A stretch of DNA of 64,000 nt from CAZWBR01 sp964632305 (lineage in GTDB: Bacteria > Bacteroidota > Bacteroidia > Bacteroidales > Prolixibacteraceae), in assembly GCA_964632305.1 (NCBI GenBank), contig CAZWBR010000014.1, positions 14,298 to 78,297 of the forward strand. Direction: 5' to 3'. The notes under the pieces were generated by a model. That model was not told the DNA's origin and made no database searches. It saw only the letters and a list, made by a program, of their open reading frames with translations. The translations under genes were made by a program, and so were the position numbers. This document shows positions 1-7,052 of the stretch, in pieces. The stretch's first letter is position 1; each line of letters starts with the position of its first letter.

Positions 1-2
1 AA

Positions 3-125
3 CCTCAACAACCGGAGAAAAAGGATCTGATTAAAACCCTGTCAAAAATGGGAGCAAGCCAAAATAAAATCGCTGATGCTTTGGGAGTGACCCAGCAGTA
101 TGTTTCTAAGATATTAAAAAAATAA
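3..125 (+). CDS. C-terminal end of a helix-turn-helix protein (partial)
   Basis: The window opens inside a gene; the last 40 codons are visible and end in TAA. The visible part is a classic helix-turn-helix: a helix (KDLIKTLSKMG), then a turn and recognition helix with IADALGVTQQYVSKILKK. This is the pattern seen in small DNA-binding proteins of phages and mobile elements, and also in sigma-like or resolvase C-terminal domains. The N-terminal part and so the family are outside the window. It is followed within 15 bases by the GGTTGTA box array, so the boxes are a plausible target of this or a related protein (inference). Confidence 0.6.
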   Translation, partial: PQQPEKKDLIKTLSKMGASQNKIADALGVTQQYVSKILKK

Positions 126-139
126 AAAAGCAAACGGTT

Positions 140-302
140 GGTTGTAGGTTGTATTCTTTGTTAAAGTGCAGATATACAGTTAATAAAGGGTACAACCTGA
201 ATACAACCAAATAGAAAAACGGTTTTTTGTGTTGGTTGTACTTTGGTTGTATGGCTAAATATGTGAAATACAGTATAATAAATCAAAATACAACCTACAA
301 CC
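140..302. repeat. Dyad-symmetric array of eight GGTTGTA boxes
   Basis: Eight exact copies of GGTTGTA or its complement TACAACC occur here: forward at 140-146 and 147-153, reverse at 191-197 and 202-208, forward at 234-240 and 245-251, reverse at 289-295 and 296-302. Every box has a mirror partner whose coordinates sum to 442, so the whole set is symmetric about base 221. At the axis itself AAAAAC (215-220) and GTTTTT (222-227) form a small inverted repeat around base 221. Spacing is 7 bp in the outer pairs and 11 bp in the inner pairs. The DNA between boxes is not itself a good palindrome, which points to protein-binding sites rather than a decayed long hairpin. It fills the gap between the HTH gene and the DUF5681 gene. 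An operator cluster or replication/iteron-like site is possible; the function is not known. Confidence 0.85.
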
Positions 303-370
303 ACACAACTAATAAAAAAATAAAATTACGGTTTTGAATTAATTGTTAATAGCAACTAAATAACAAAAAA

Positions 371-652
371 ATGTTCGTAAAAGGAATGAGCGGCAACCCA
401 CAGGGAAGAACCCCGGGAGCCAAAGACAAATCCACTAAAGAAATCCGGGAGCGGTTTAATGATCTGTTGGAAAATAATCTTTCCAATATCGAAAAATGGC
501 TGACAGCCACAGCGGAGAAAGACCCGGCCAAAGCATTGGATCTACTTTTAAAATTGTCTGAATTTGTGGTACCGAAATTAAAAGCAGCAGATTTAAACCT
601 CAACAGCGGCCAAGATATGGTAATTACTGTAATACCGCCAAAGTTTGATTAA
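371..652 (+). CDS. DUF5681-like small protein (phage/mobile-element type)
   Basis: A 93-residue protein whose N-terminus carries the basic, glycine-rich signature GNPQGRTPGAKDKSTKE, typical of the DUF5681 family, which is found mostly in prophages and other mobile elements, often near terminase or packaging genes. The rest is a helical segment (about residues 25-75) rich in Leu and Lys. An alternative start is the Met at residue 6. No other packaging gene is seen, so this is probably an isolated remnant or satellite of an element continuing upstream of the window. A rho-independent terminator follows at 681-710. The family assignment rests on the short motif only. Confidence 0.6.
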   Translation: MFVKGMSGNPQGRTPGAKDKSTKEIRERFNDLLENNLSNIEKWLTATAEKDPAKALDLLLKLSEFVVPKLKAADLNLNSGQDMVITVIPPKFD

Positions 653-680
653 GAGGGAAAGGGAAGGGATTTTACAGCAG

Positions 681-710
681 CCCGGCAGATTAATTTTTGC
701 CGGGTTTTTT
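681..710 (+). terminator. Rho-independent terminator after the DUF5681 gene
   Basis: CCCGGCA (681-687) pairs with TGCCGGG (698-704) around a 10-base AT-rich loop and is followed by six T residues. It lies 28 bases after the DUF5681 stop codon. Confidence 0.85.
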
Positions 711-833
711 GTTGAAGATTTTTTGGCGGTCACTACGTGCGTATGATGTCCGCATATTTTTACTTAAAAGTTGAAAAGTGTATGGTTTTTTGTATGTAGG
801 CTGCTGTAATTGTTTGATATACAATTAGAATTG

Positions 834-905
834 TAGTCCCACCGGGAATCGAACCCAGATTTACAGTTTAGGAAACTGTCGTTCTATCCGTTGAACTATG
901 AGACC
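834..905 (-). tRNA. tRNA-Arg (anticodon CCT)
   Basis: On the minus strand a full cloverleaf can be drawn: acceptor GGTCTCA with TGGGACT (G-U at pair 1-72 and one internal G-U), D arm GTTC/GAAC, anticodon arm ACAGT-TTCCTAA-ACTGT with anticodon CCT, and T arm CTGGG-TTCGATT-CCCGG. The discriminator base is A and CCA is not encoded. CCT reads AGG, so it is a tRNA-Arg. The 3' end of the gene faces the accessory segment at 1-833, the usual geometry for an element that integrated into a tRNA 3' end. Confidence 0.95.
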
Positions 906-978
906 ATACGCTGCCGGAGCAGTGCAAAAATAAACTTTTTCTGCTATCTGTCAAAAAGCAGTGAGATCGAACCTTAAA

Positions 979-2139
979 TTACGCGAGAGGCTCCTGTTTG
1001 GCTACCCTTTTAAGGCGGAAAGCTGCTTCTTCGAGTACATGATTTGGTTTGGCAAAGCAGACGCGCACCATCTGGTTCTTAATCTTCTCATGGTGGAAGG
1101 CCGAGAAGGGAACGGTAGCCACCCCATATTCCCTGGCCAGCCTGATTGCGAAATCGACATCCGGTTCGTCGGAGATCTTGCTGTAATCGAGAAGCTGGTA
1201 GAAGGTTGAAGCGGTGGGTACCACTTCGAAGTTGCTTTGACCTAACAGTTCTATGAAATAGTCGCGTTTGCTCTGGTAGAAGGCGGTAATTTCCTTGAGG
1301 TTTTGTCCTGATTGAAGGAAATCGGCCAGGGCATACTGGGCTGGTGTATTCACACTAAACCCTTGGTATTGTTGGATTTTTCGGAATTCGCTCATCGGTT
1401 TTTCAGGACCAAGGATAAAGCCGATGCCCCATCCGTTGATGTTGAAGAGGGGGCCGAAAGAAGAGACGATAAGGCTCTTGGCGGCCAGTTCCGGTACCGA
1501 GGCGATGCTTCTGAATTTGTGGGTATCGAAGACAATTTGGTTATATACTTCGTTGCACAGGATTACAATCCGGGTCCCGTTGGTCATTCGTTTCAACTGA
1601 TCGATATCATCATCGGAGAAGAGACGGCCAATCGGATTTTGCGGGTTATTGATCATGATCATCTTGGTCTTGGAAGTGACCAGTTTTTTCACTTCTTCCC
1701 AGTCGATACGATAATCGGGATGCTTAAGATTCACGAAGATCGGGCGTCCACCGGTCATTTCGATAAATGGGGCATAGGATTCCTGAACAGGCTCGAAGAT
1801 GATCACTTCATCACCTTCTTTAATAAAGGTGCTGATGGCCGTGGTCATAGCCTGAGCCGGACCTGCCGTGATGGTAATGTCGGTGGAAGGATTATAAGCG
1901 GTGCCGTATTGTTCATTTATAGCTGAAACGATCTGTTCGCGCAGGGAGTTTACCCCTTCGTTGGGCGAAAAATCGTTATTGCCGAGTCGCATATGCTTGG
2001 CAACCAAGTCAATCAAGCCTTCGGGGCAGGAGATGTCGGAAGTCGGAAGGACCAGGTTGATGGCCTTTTCTTCTTCAGCAATTTCTATCATTGTCGCGAA
2101 GGGACTTTTCTTCGTTGTCGGAATTTTCGATATAACCAT
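979..2139 (-). CDS. Class I/II aminotransferase homologue lacking the PLP lysine
   Basis: The 386-residue protein aligns along its length with fold-type I aminotransferases of the methionine/kynurenine (YbdL-like) group: TAGPAQAMTTAI near residue 91, FEPVQESYAP near 115, NNPQNPIG near 164, SVNTPAQYALADFL near 262 and a C-terminal RVCF. However, the motif that normally reads SFGKTxxxTGWK reads SSFGPLFNINGWG, putting Pro230 where the Schiff-base Lys should be; I checked this codon (CCC) on the minus strand. The Asp that contacts the PLP ring nitrogen (DEVY) is Asn196 (CNEVY), and the usual QGFPDF motif near residue 35 is absent. The reading frame is intact, so it is probably an expressed non-catalytic or repurposed protein rather than a decayed gene. 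It stands alone between tRNA-Arg and recO. Confidence 0.8.
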   Translation of the reverse strand: MVISKIPTTKKSPFATMIEIAEEEKAINLVLPTSDISCPEGLIDLVAKHMRLGNNDFSPNEGVNSLREQIVSAINEQYGTAYNPSTDITITAGPAQAMTTAISTFIKEGDEVIIFEPVQESYAPFIEMTGGRPIFVNLKHPDYRIDWEEVKKLVTSKTKMIMINNPQNPIGRLFSDDDIDQLKRMTNGTRIVILCNEVYNQIVFDTHKFRSIASVPELAAKSLIVSSFGPLFNINGWGIGFILGPEKPMSEFRKIQQYQGFSVNTPAQYALADFLQSGQNLKEITAFYQSKRDYFIELLGQSNFEVVPTASTFYQLLDYSKISDEPDVDFAIRLAREYGVATVPFSAFHHEKIKNQMVRVCFAKPNHVLEEAAFRLKRVAKQEPLA

Positions 2140-2258
2140 GTTTAGTAAAAATAGGTATCGGCAAAAGTAGTAATAAAATTTTTTCCGGCAATCGTTAATC
2201 TATGATTCGTTGGAAAAAAAGGGTTGAATCGGGTTAAGGATCAGATATATTGTTGGTT

Positions 2259-2984
2259 TTAGAGGAAGAGCTCCCGCAACACCTCCAATGATTTTATGTT
2301 TAGCTTAATGCCAAGGTGAAGGCTGTAATAATCTACAATTAAGTTTAGTAAACAGTGTTTTTTTTCTTTGCTGATATGGATATTGTGGCAGTTCTGGTAA
2401 TTGATATTGATAAGTCCAGAGAAGATGAGGCTCTCTTCGCGGTCCATAAAATGGGGATGTGACGGGGGCGACGAGGTGAAACTACCGGCTACTAAATCGA
2501 AGAAAGGAGTGCTCCCGGAATAGTTTTCGGCAGGGCCGAAGCCAAGGTATCGCGACAGTTGGATCAGGAAAACGAGATGAAAGTTGGTTTTCCCTTCGCC
2601 GATCAGGTCGAGGATCTGGAATGAGTTGATCAGGAATTCGAAGAGCTCGGGCCGGGCCTCTTCCTCTTTAAGTACTTTGTAAAGAATCTCGGAGAGGAAG
2701 AGCGCTTGAGTGGATTTAACGATTTCGAAAGGGATGGTGGAATAGGGCAGGGCGATCTTCATCTCTTTTACCCGTTGAAGATCGCGGTCGGGCTTATGAT
2801 CGACCACGAGCTCCAGCAGGAAGAGGGGTTGTATCAGGTTTCCCCTCCTGGGCGATTTTTTGCTTCTGACGCCTTGCATCAGGAACGATATCCGCCCGAA
2901 GGCTTCGGTGTAAAGCGTGACGACCAGCCCTGAATCGCCGTATTTCAGGCTGTGGAGTACTATCCCTTTCGTTTTGTGGAGCAT
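2259..2984 (-). CDS. recO: DNA repair protein RecO
   Basis: RecO binds single-stranded DNA and SSB and, with RecR, loads RecA in the RecFOR recombination pathway. The 241-residue product has the family's N-terminal OB fold (KTKGIVLHSLKYGDSGLVVTLYT, beginning at residue 4) followed by a helical C-terminal domain, and is of normal length. Its start is 12 bases after the rdgB stop, so the two genes are likely co-transcribed on the minus strand. Confidence 0.92.
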   Translation of the reverse strand: MLHKTKGIVLHSLKYGDSGLVVTLYTEAFGRISFLMQGVRSKKSPRRGNLIQPLFLLELVVDHKPDRDLQRVKEMKIALPYSTIPFEIVKSTQALFLSEILYKVLKEEEARPELFEFLINSFQILDLIGEGKTNFHLVFLIQLSRYLGFGPAENYSGSTPFFDLVAGSFTSSPPSHPHFMDREESLIFSGLININYQNCHNIHISKEKKHCLLNLIVDYYSLHLGIKLNIKSLEVLRELFL

Positions 2985-2996
2985 GGGTTGTCGCGG

Positions 2997-3575
2997 TTAT
3001 TTTTCCTTCAGATATTTGGCGAGTTTTTCGAAGGCATTACCGCGATGGCTGATGTTGTTTTTTTCGTCAGGCGCCATTTCGGCAAAGGTGTGAGAATGGC
3101 CGTTGGGAACGAAGATGGGATCGTAGCCGAAGCCGGTCGATCCGCGCCGTTCATCGATTATTTTTCCATTCACCACGCCCTCGAACTGTGTCTCTTTTCC
3201 GTTGACTATAAGTGATATGACGCAGCGGAAACGGGCATTGCGATTGGTCATCCCTTCCATTTTCTCAAGCACCTTTTCGACATTGGCCTCGGCGCTCTTG
3301 CTTTCGCCGGCATAACGGGCTGAATAAACACCTGGTTCATTGTTGAGGGCTTCAATTTCGAGGCCGGTATCATCGGCGAAACAGTCGATGGCATACTTGT
3401 TCCAGATGTAGGATGATTTTTGGGTGGCATTGGTTTCGAGGGTTTCACCGGTTTCGGGGATCTCGTCCAGGCAGCCGATATCATTGAGGCTCAACAGTTC
3501 GAATTCACCGGAGAGCATCTCGTTGATTTCCCTGAGCTTATGGGCATTATTGGTGGCAAAGACCAGTTTTTTCAT
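2997..3575 (-). CDS. rdgB: XTP/dITP diphosphatase (RdgB/HAM1 family)
   Basis: This house-cleaning enzyme hydrolyses XTP, dITP and ITP to the monophosphates, keeping deaminated purines out of nucleic acids. The 192-residue protein starts with the nucleotide-binding signature KLVFATNNAHKLREI and contains the metal-binding FADDTGLEIEAL motif, GVYSARYAG, and the substrate-specificity motif STGFGYDPIF followed by FAEM and SHRGNA. Length is normal for the family. It lies just upstream of recO, 12 bases apart. Confidence 0.95.
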   Translation of the reverse strand: MKKLVFATNNAHKLREINEMLSGEFELLSLNDIGCLDEIPETGETLETNATQKSSYIWNKYAIDCFADDTGLEIEALNNEPGVYSARYAGESKSAEANVEKVLEKMEGMTNRNARFRCVISLIVNGKETQFEGVVNGKIIDERRGSTGFGYDPIFVPNGHSHTFAEMAPDEKNNISHRGNAFEKLAKYLKEK

Positions 3576-3660
3576 TTTGTTGCTGAATATTTTCGGGATA
3601 CAAAAATAGAATGAAATTCACTATTTCGGAAAGGGGGCCATCGTTAAGAGGGCACACAGG

Positions 3661-4371
3661 CTAAAGCATGGAAGCGGCCTCATCGTCGAGCAACCAGATT
3701 GTTTTGGAGCGGTCGACCATCTTGGCCGGGTAACCGGCGGAGTTGCGGTCGAAGGAGATAATCTGTTCCACTTTTTCAGCTTTCGCCTTGCCCGTGATCA
3801 GGAAGATGATCAGCCGTGAACTATTGATAGATTTTCCGGTCAGGGTGATGCGTGGCTGTCCGGTGAGGGGGTGATGGCCGATGGCGCAGATCTCCGGTGA
3901 TTTCCAGAGGCCGATCTCGTGGGGGAAGATAGAGGCGATATGGCCATCGTCACCCATTCCCAGCAGGGTGAGGTCGAAAACGGGCCATCCACCCCGGAGC
4001 GGAACCTCGTTTTTTATCTGTTCGGTATAGTCGTGAAGGGCAGCCTCGGGCGACAGCTCTCCTTTCACGCGGAAAACATTACCTTGCGGGAGGCCGACTT
4101 TTGACAACAGATGGTCGTTGGCCATCCGGTAATTGCTTTCGGAGTCGGATGGGTCGACACACCGTTCGTCGGCCCAAAAGATTTTCAGCTTTTTCCAATC
4201 GATGCTCTCGCAGAACTCCCCGGCCAGCAGGTCGAAGATGGCCTGAGGGGTTGATCCTCCTGAAAGGGCTATGTGTAATGGTCCTTGCTGTTGGGTCAAG
4301 CGGGTCAGTATCTGTCCCAGATGGCGGGCTAGTTCGGTGGTGTCTTCGAAAACATGGATTTCCTGGCTCAT
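3661..4371 (-). CDS. pgl: 6-phosphogluconolactonase
   Basis: Second enzyme of the oxidative pentose-phosphate pathway, hydrolysing 6-phosphoglucono-lactone in the cytosol. The 236-residue product has the SugarP isomerase fold with HIALSGGSTPQAIFDLL (near residue 33), the FWADERCV motif, ESNYRMAND and LLGMGDDGHIASIFP, all characteristic of the Pgl (DevB) family. Its partners zwf and gnd are not in the window, which is unusual as they are often adjacent. The gene is divergent from the DUF202 gene. Confidence 0.92.
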   Translation of the reverse strand: MSQEIHVFEDTTELARHLGQILTRLTQQQGPLHIALSGGSTPQAIFDLLAGEFCESIDWKKLKIFWADERCVDPSDSESNYRMANDHLLSKVGLPQGNVFRVKGELSPEAALHDYTEQIKNEVPLRGGWPVFDLTLLGMGDDGHIASIFPHEIGLWKSPEICAIGHHPLTGQPRITLTGKSINSSRLIIFLITGKAKAEKVEQIISFDRNSAGYPAKMVDRSKTIWLLDDEAASML

Positions 4372-4488
4372 AAAAAAAGATTAAATATCAGGTAAACTTC
4401 CAAAGAATCCGACTGAAATGCAAGTCGAATTTGAGATAATTATTACTTTTAAGAAACAAATCAAATATTTGCTGAAAGGTAGGTCATT

Positions 4489-4800
4489 ATGGAAGATCCC
4501 GGGAAACATCGTGTTGAACTGACCTTGACTGAATATCTGGCCGTTGATCGGAATAGTATGGCCAACGAGCGGACCTTGCTGGCTTACCTGCGGACCGCGT
4601 TGACGTTTGTGGTGGCGGGGGTGTCGCTGATCCAGTTTTTTCAGTACCGGATCATCGTGATGGCGGGGTATCTGTTAATACCCGCGGCTCTGTGTATCCT
4701 GATTATTGGTTATGTCAGGTTCCTGATGATGAGAAAGAGCATCCGGGAGGCGCTCCGAAACGGGGTTAGCGGGTATAAGGTGCAATACAAGGGTAAATAA
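4489..4800 (+). CDS. DUF202 family small membrane protein
   Basis: A 103-residue membrane protein with the DUF202 signature NSMANERTLLAYLRTALTF near residue 22, running into a first membrane segment (about 36-52) and a second (about 54-80). It ends in a short basic tail. The biochemical role of DUF202 proteins is not settled. It is transcribed alone, divergently from pgl and convergently with the LytTR regulator. Confidence 0.82.
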   Translation: MEDPGKHRVELTLTEYLAVDRNSMANERTLLAYLRTALTFVVAGVSLIQFFQYRIIVMAGYLLIPAALCILIIGYVRFLMMRKSIREALRNGVSGYKVQYKGK

Positions 4801-4828
4801 TCGCGGTGGTTTGTTGCCCGGAAGGAGA

Positions 4829-5545
4829 TTAGAAAAACCGTTTATTGATGAACTCCTGAAATTTTTCTTTGTACTGATCGCTGACCGGGATATAGTTTTT
4901 CCCGAAAACGATGCGACTCCTTTCGATCGTCTCCACCTTGTCGAGATTGACAATAAATGAGCGGTGGATCCTCATGAACCGTTCTTCGGGTAGTTTTTGC
5001 TCGATCATTTTCAGAGAATTGAGTGAGAGGATCGGTTTTTCCTCGTTGTCCAGGAATATTTTGATGTAATCTTTCAATCCTTCGATGTAGAGGATATCTT
5101 CGAAGTTGATACGTTTGATTTTATAATCCGATTTCAGGAAGAGAAACTGGGTATTGGTTTCTATGGAAGGAACGGCGTTTGTTTCCAGTTCACAAAGTTT
5201 GCGTGCTTTTTGTACGGCTTTCAGAAATTCCTCGTAGCTGAAGGGTTTGAGCAGATAATCGAGGGCGTTCAGTTTAAAACCTTCGAGCGCATATTTTTCA
5301 TAGGCGGTGGTGAAGATGATCTTAGCTCCGGATTCGAGGGTGCGGACGAACTCAGTGCCTGTTAAGTCGGGCATCTGGATGTCGACAAGGATCAGGTCGA
5401 CTGTTGTATCGGCGAGGAAATCGATGGCATCGAGCGGATTATCGAAGGTGCCGGACAGTTCGAGGAAAGGGGTTTTCTGGATATAATCGGCCACCAGTTT
5501 TAAGGCCAGTGGCTCATCATCGATCGCGATGGTTTTTAGTTTCAT
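4829..5545 (-). CDS. LytTR-family response regulator
   Basis: A 238-residue two-component regulator. The receiver domain (about 1-115) has the acidic pair DDE at 9-11, the phospho-acceptor Asp55 in LVDIQMPD, and the conserved Lys100 in LLKPF. The C-terminal LytTR DNA-binding domain (about 138-238) contains ILYIEGLKDYIKIF and MRIHRSFIVNLDKV. Its start codon overlaps the stop of the histidine kinase gene by four bases (ATGA), so the pair is translationally coupled. It lies downstream of the MacAB-TolC operon on the same strand; control of that operon is plausible but not shown. Confidence 0.93.
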   Translation of the reverse strand: MKLKTIAIDDEPLALKLVADYIQKTPFLELSGTFDNPLDAIDFLADTTVDLILVDIQMPDLTGTEFVRTLESGAKIIFTTAYEKYALEGFKLNALDYLLKPFSYEEFLKAVQKARKLCELETNAVPSIETNTQFLFLKSDYKIKRINFEDILYIEGLKDYIKIFLDNEEKPILSLNSLKMIEQKLPEERFMRIHRSFIVNLDKVETIERSRIVFGKNYIPVSDQYKEKFQEFINKRFF

Positions 5546-6645
5546 GGTTTAAATAATTGGGTCTGAATGGAAAGATTGACCTGAAATAACTGATCCTCTT
5601 CCTTTATTTCCAACTGGTGCCGGTCGGGGAAAAGCAGCATTAATCTTTTCCTTACGTTTTCAAGGCCGATGCCGGAGTTTAGTGTGTCGGTCGGATTGTT
5701 GTTTTTACCAATACTGTTGCTGATGGAGAAGTCGATAGTTCCCTTTTCAGCAGTCATTTTGATTCTGATAAAGGCTTTTCCGCGGTAGCTGATGCCGTGT
5801 TTGAAGGCATTCTCGATAAAAGGGATAAAAAGCAGGGGTTCGATTTCCATATCATTAACCTGTTGAGGGAAATCGACGGATAATTCGACTTTCGGGCTTA
5901 GCCGAAGGCGCATCAGGTCGATATAATTATTCATGAAATCGATCTCATGGCTCAGGAGGGTATTGCCGCGTTCGGATTCGTAAAGCAGGTAGCGCATCAT
6001 CTTAGAAAGCTTCAGAACCGATTCCCTGGCGGTTTTGGTATCCAGATCGATCAGTGAATAGATGTTGTTCAGCGTGTTGAAAAAGAAATGGGGGCTGATC
6101 TGGTTTTTCAGGAAAGCCAGCTCCGAGTTGAGTTTTTCCTTTTCAAGTTCCTTTTGTTTTTTTTCGTTCTGTTTAAGCTTCTCGATAACACCCAGTCCCA
6201 GGGCAAAACCGGAGATCAGGACCGAGGTGACAATATGGTTATAAATGAGGAAGGCTTTCCCGGCGAAGGGGGGAGGGAGATGGCCTTTACCCCTGTTCAT
6301 TTTTTCCATCGCTTCTCTGAACATCTCATCCCCTATTGGATCAAAGAAGATATATCTGAATGAAAATTCGGTCAGAAGGTGGGTGGCGATAATCAATCCT
6401 GTTAAGATAATGAAGTAAGTGGCGTACTTCTCTTTTAAGAAGAATTTCGGGACCAGCCAGAAATATCCGGCATAGAAAATGATCCCGGCCGAGAGGGTAT
6501 GAACATAAAACTGAACAACCCGCTGAATGCTCCCGCCGCCGAAGGCGTTGACCATGTAAAGAGGGATGACAATGATGATGATCCAGGCGATGGTGTGAAG
6601 GGCCCATTGGATTTTCTTGTCGGATACAGAAGCGATTTTAACCAT
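5542..6645 (-). CDS. LytS-type sensor histidine kinase
   Basis: A 367-residue membrane kinase of the His_kinase (PF06580) family. Four hydrophobic segments (about 13-33, 42-66, 74-95 and 131-155) form a small sensor without a large external domain. A charged coiled-coil (about 156-178) leads to the phospho-acceptor His186 in QISPHFFFNTLNNIYSL, followed by a GHKL-type ATPase domain with PLLFIPFIENAFKHG and SGIGLENVRKRL. It is coupled to the LytTR regulator by a 4-base overlap. The 400 bases upstream hold the long 10-bp repeat hairpin. Confidence 0.92.
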   Translation of the reverse strand: MVKIASVSDKKIQWALHTIAWIIIIVIPLYMVNAFGGGSIQRVVQFYVHTLSAGIIFYAGYFWLVPKFFLKEKYATYFIILTGLIIATHLLTEFSFRYIFFDPIGDEMFREAMEKMNRGKGHLPPPFAGKAFLIYNHIVTSVLISGFALGLGVIEKLKQNEKKQKELEKEKLNSELAFLKNQISPHFFFNTLNNIYSLIDLDTKTARESVLKLSKMMRYLLYESERGNTLLSHEIDFMNNYIDLMRLRLSPKVELSVDFPQQVNDMEIEPLLFIPFIENAFKHGISYRGKAFIRIKMTAEKGTIDFSISNSIGKNNNPTDTLNSGIGLENVRKRLMLLFPDRHQLEIKEEDQLFQVNLSIQTQLFKP

Positions 6646-6881
6646 CGATAATCTTTTTTATCAAAGATAATACTTTCAGTAATTTTGGTGGAATGGGGTA
6701 TGTAAAAATTAAGAGGCTGCCGGAACAATGATGAAAAGTGATCAAAAGTTTATCGTTCCCTCACGAACTACTAACCATTATTTAACTACTAACTACCAAC
6801 TACAGTCATCAAACGTGGGAACTTAAACCTTGCGCATGGACTTACACAAGTTGTTCCTGGCAGCCTCTGTCTTTTTATACA

Positions 6882-7010
6882 GTCATTGATGGTCATTGAT
6901 TGTCATTGATGGTCATTGATGGTCATTTGTGGTCATTTGTGGTCATTGATGGTCGTCACCAACAATGACTCCAAATGACTCTTAATGACAATCAATGATT
7001 CTTAATGACT
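6882..7010. repeat. 10-bp repeat array forming a long hairpin
   Basis: From 6881 to 6950 seven units in exact 10-base register read NGTCATTGAT or NGTCATTTGT; from 6961 to 7010 five units in exact 10-base register carry the complement AATGAC(T) (one reads AATGATT). The two arms are in perfect register: pairing partners sum to 13911, so 6902-7009 can fold into one stem of about 52 pairs with a CGTC tetraloop (6954-6957), interrupted only by scattered mismatches and G-U pairs. It sits between the end of the macB-type permease gene and the start of the histidine kinase gene, both on the minus strand, so read-through RNA would contain it. The remainder of 6646-7052 shows no gene. Confidence 0.88.
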
Positions 7011-7052
7011 TACTGTGTTTATCCATAACCCTCATTTACCCTTTATTTCGTA

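Noticed and set aside
1312..1926. 204-codon open frame on the plus strand
   Set aside because: Antisense to the aminotransferase homologue, which aligns with a known fold along its whole length.
6881..7010. CRISPR array
   Set aside because: The units are 10 bases with no spacers and are inverted in the second half, unlike CRISPR repeats.
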